In this document: positions 62,768-64,000 of the stretch, one piece after another
Layout of the letters: every line of letters begins with the position of its first letter
How positions within the stretch are numbered: the stretch's first letter is position 1
NCBI RefSeq assembly: GCF_008973485.1
Contig: NZ_CP031223.1
Location: 2,418,001-2,482,000 of the forward strand
Direction of reading: 5' to 3'
Length of the DNA stretch: 64,000 bases
Source: Psychrobacillus glaciei
GTDB taxonomy: Bacteria; Bacillota; Bacilli; Bacillales_A; Planococcaceae
Program-made: the position numbers and the translations under genes
Notes under the pieces: model-generated
What the model was told of the DNA's origin: nothing
The model's database searches: none
Seen by the model: only the letters and a program-made list of their open reading frames with translations

Positions 62768-62987
62768 GCCTACATCCTCCCCTCTTTACACTTTTTATAA
62801 TATGAGAAAAAGTAACAGAGTATATCTTAATCCTTTCTTTACAATAAATCAACAGAGATAAAATGGTTAAACTATATAATTTTTCACATGTATTATTTTC
62901 ATACCCATTATTAGACGGCTGTAAACAAAGGAAGTTTCATTTTATAAAAAAAAGAAAAGCAACAGATAAGAATGAATCCGTCGCTCG

Positions 62988-63182
62988 TTATCTTTTATAT
63001 TTATTTTGCTCTTGCCTTACTATCAATATCGCAATCTGAAAGTCCTTTGCTTCGATCATTTGCATCTTATATAATTCTTTTATTTCATCTTCCATCATTT
63101 CTAAGTCCGCTAAACGATCTTTCGTATATATATATATTCCAAATCGTTTTAAAAGTTGCATTACATCATATACTGTTTTCAT
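62988..63182 (-). CDS. yqgQ: YqgQ family (DUF910) small protein
   Basis: 64 residues, all-helical: KTVYDVMQLLKRFGIYIYTK, DRLADLEMMEDEIKELYKMQ, MIEAKDFQIAILIVRQEQNK. Matches YqgQ of B. subtilis, beside yqgN and upstream of glcK there; glcK is absent here. Four bases after the 5-FCL gene, so co-translated. Related to nucleic-acid-binding small proteins by fold; function not settled. Confidence 0.9.
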   Translation of the reverse strand: MKTVYDVMQLLKRFGIYIYTKDRLADLEMMEDEIKELYKMQMIEAKDFQIAILIVRQEQNKYKR

Positions 63183-63186
63183 CTAA

Positions 63187-63768
63187 TTATACCTCTTCAC
63201 GATTTAATTGACATGGAATTATTTGACAATTAGTAATTATTTTATTCACTGGCAAGTCAAAGTTGCCTCGCTCCACAGCTTCACACACTTGAAAATCAAA
63301 TGCTAGAGAAATTGTTTGACCGTAATATGCAGATAAAAACCGATCATAATACCCTCCTCCATAACCAATTCGATAACCAGTTGGTTCATATACAATGCCA
63401 GGCACAACAAGCAAATCAATATTATTAGGATATACAGATGTTGTTAAAAGCGGATTAGGCTCTAATAACTGCATATAAACTGTTTCTAATTGTTTAAAAC
63501 TTTCCAACTTATAAAAAGTCATAGTTCGATCTTTAGGGTTACATTTAGGAACTACCACAGTTTTTCCTATCTCCCAAAGCTTCTTTATTATTCCTTCCGT
63601 GTCCACTTCTGGAAAAGCGGAGATGGTTAAGCCGATGGTGGATGCTTGGTTGACATCTTCTTCAATAAGAAAGCGATTTTTTATCTGTTCTGAGTATGTA
63701 TGATATAATTTGTTGTCTAGTGTTGCTAGTCTAGTTTTCATTTCATCTCGTACTTCTTTTTTCGTCAT
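63187..63768 (-). CDS. yqgN: 5-formyltetrahydrofolate cyclo-ligase
   Basis: 193 residues from ATG 63768 (GGAGGGG upstream); the frame extends 42 codons back across the rpmG terminator without support. KKEVRDEMKTRLATLDNKLY, LLVVPGIVYEPTGYRIGYGG and GYYDRFLSAYYG carry the ATP/folate site. Converts 5-formyl-THF to 5,10-methenyl-THF, linking to folD and the glycine cleavage genes. Confidence 0.94.
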   Translation of the reverse strand: MTKKEVRDEMKTRLATLDNKLYHTYSEQIKNRFLIEEDVNQASTIGLTISAFPEVDTEGIIKKLWEIGKTVVVPKCNPKDRTMTFYKLESFKQLETVYMQLLEPNPLLTTSVYPNNIDLLVVPGIVYEPTGYRIGYGGGYYDRFLSAYYGQTISLAFDFQVCEAVERGNFDLPVNKIITNCQIIPCQLNREEV

Positions 63769-63798
63769 GCCTTCCCCTCCATATAATTCCATAGAAAA

Positions 63799-63826
63799 AA
63801 ACCAAAACCGAAATTGGTTTTGGTTT
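63799..63826 (-). terminator. Terminator of rpmG
   Basis: AAACCAAAACC/GGTTTTGGTTT hairpin followed by seven T on the minus strand. Confidence 0.85.
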
Positions 63827-63832
63827 AAGTTA

Positions 63833-63982
63833 TTATTTAGTTTCTCTATGAAGAGTCGATTTCTTTTCACGTGAGCAATATTTTTTAAGTTCAAGACGTT
63901 CTGGATTGTTACGCTTGTTTTTCTTAGAAATATAGTTGCGCTCTCCGCAATCTGTACAAGCTAATGTAATATTAACGCGCAT
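63833..63982 (-). CDS. rpmG: 50S ribosomal protein L33 (RpmGB type)
   Basis: 49 residues: [52 protein letters not shown] at 63982 with GGGAGG upstream. Close to B. subtilis RpmGB: the first CxxC is present, while only one Cys of the second pair remains, so it is intermediate between the zinc-binding and zinc-free forms. Located before yqgN as in B. subtilis. Confidence 0.97.
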   Translation of the reverse strand: MRVNITLACTDCGERNYISKKNKRNNPERLELKKYCSREKKSTLHRETK

Positions 63983-64000
63983 GGTTGTCCCTCCCACTCT

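Overview
The window is low-GC Gram-positive chromosomal DNA. Gene order (rpmG - 5-FCL - yqgQ - ltaS - yqgU - yqgW - yqgX - yqgY - comG operon - gcv operon - yqhL/lipM - nrdJ - yqhR - pepQ - efp - spoIIIA - accBC - yqhY - nusB - folD - xseAB - ispA - dxs - tlyA - argR - recN - spoIVB - spo0A - yqiK - yqzF - bkd) is the conserved backbone seen in Bacillus subtilis and its relatives. The vitamin-B12-type ribonucleotide reductase next to lipM, the compact Bcd/Lpd/Bkd operon without ptb and buk, and the AT-rich composition point to Bacillales, most likely Planococcaceae (Psychrobacillus/Lysinibacillus-like). The genus is inference.

Layout. 1-8 kb is accessory: an acetyltransferase, a sigma factor/PadR/SEDS-like gene cluster, a frameshifted serine hydrolase, a PadR-DUF2812 pair, and a Tet-type efflux pump with its MarR regulator. 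8-12 kb holds a luciferase-like oxidoreductase and a methionine-type ABC importer with an unusually short ATPase. 12-20 kb is the branched-chain amino/keto-acid catabolic operon (bcd-lpdV-bkdAA-bkdAB-bkdB) and its regulator bkdR. 20-25.5 kb carries yqzF, a glycerophosphodiesterase, a FapA-like protein, spo0A and spoIVB. 25.5-34.4 kb holds recN, argR and a tightly packed operon for isoprenoid and folate metabolism and DNA processing. 35.7-42 kb is accBC, yqhY, a reduced spoIIIA operon and efp. 42-47.9 kb is pepQ, yqhR, nrdJ, lipM and a rhodanese. 48.7-53 kb is the glycine cleavage operon under a tandem glycine riboswitch. 53-57.4 kb is aroK and the comG pseudopilus operon. 57.8-64 kb is small conserved proteins, lipoteichoic acid synthase, 5-FCL and ribosomal protein L33.

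The signals most worth following are: (1) a dispersed, gene-free repeat of up to about 310 bp (family A), with at least six further full, partial or divergent copies here for seven in all. It has a strong central hairpin whose arms co-vary between copies, and imperfect terminal inverted repeats, so it looks like a MITE. (2) A second, GC-rich repeat (family B) in three copies. (3) A spoIIIA operon lacking spoIIIAA and spoIIIAB, with shortened AE, AF and AG, and family A copies sitting exactly where AA/AB should be. (4) A BkdR whose AAA+ domain has lost the GAFTGA loop, with no recognisable sigma-54 promoter in front of its presumed target operon. (5) A SEDS-family protein with an N-terminal helical domain and Asn in place of the expected catalytic Asp, in an operon with its own sigma factor and PadR repressor. 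(6) Paired NrdR-type boxes before nrdJ.

No tRNA, rRNA, CRISPR array, prophage or transposase gene was seen. Start sites were often moved inward from the longest open frame on the basis of ribosome binding sites.
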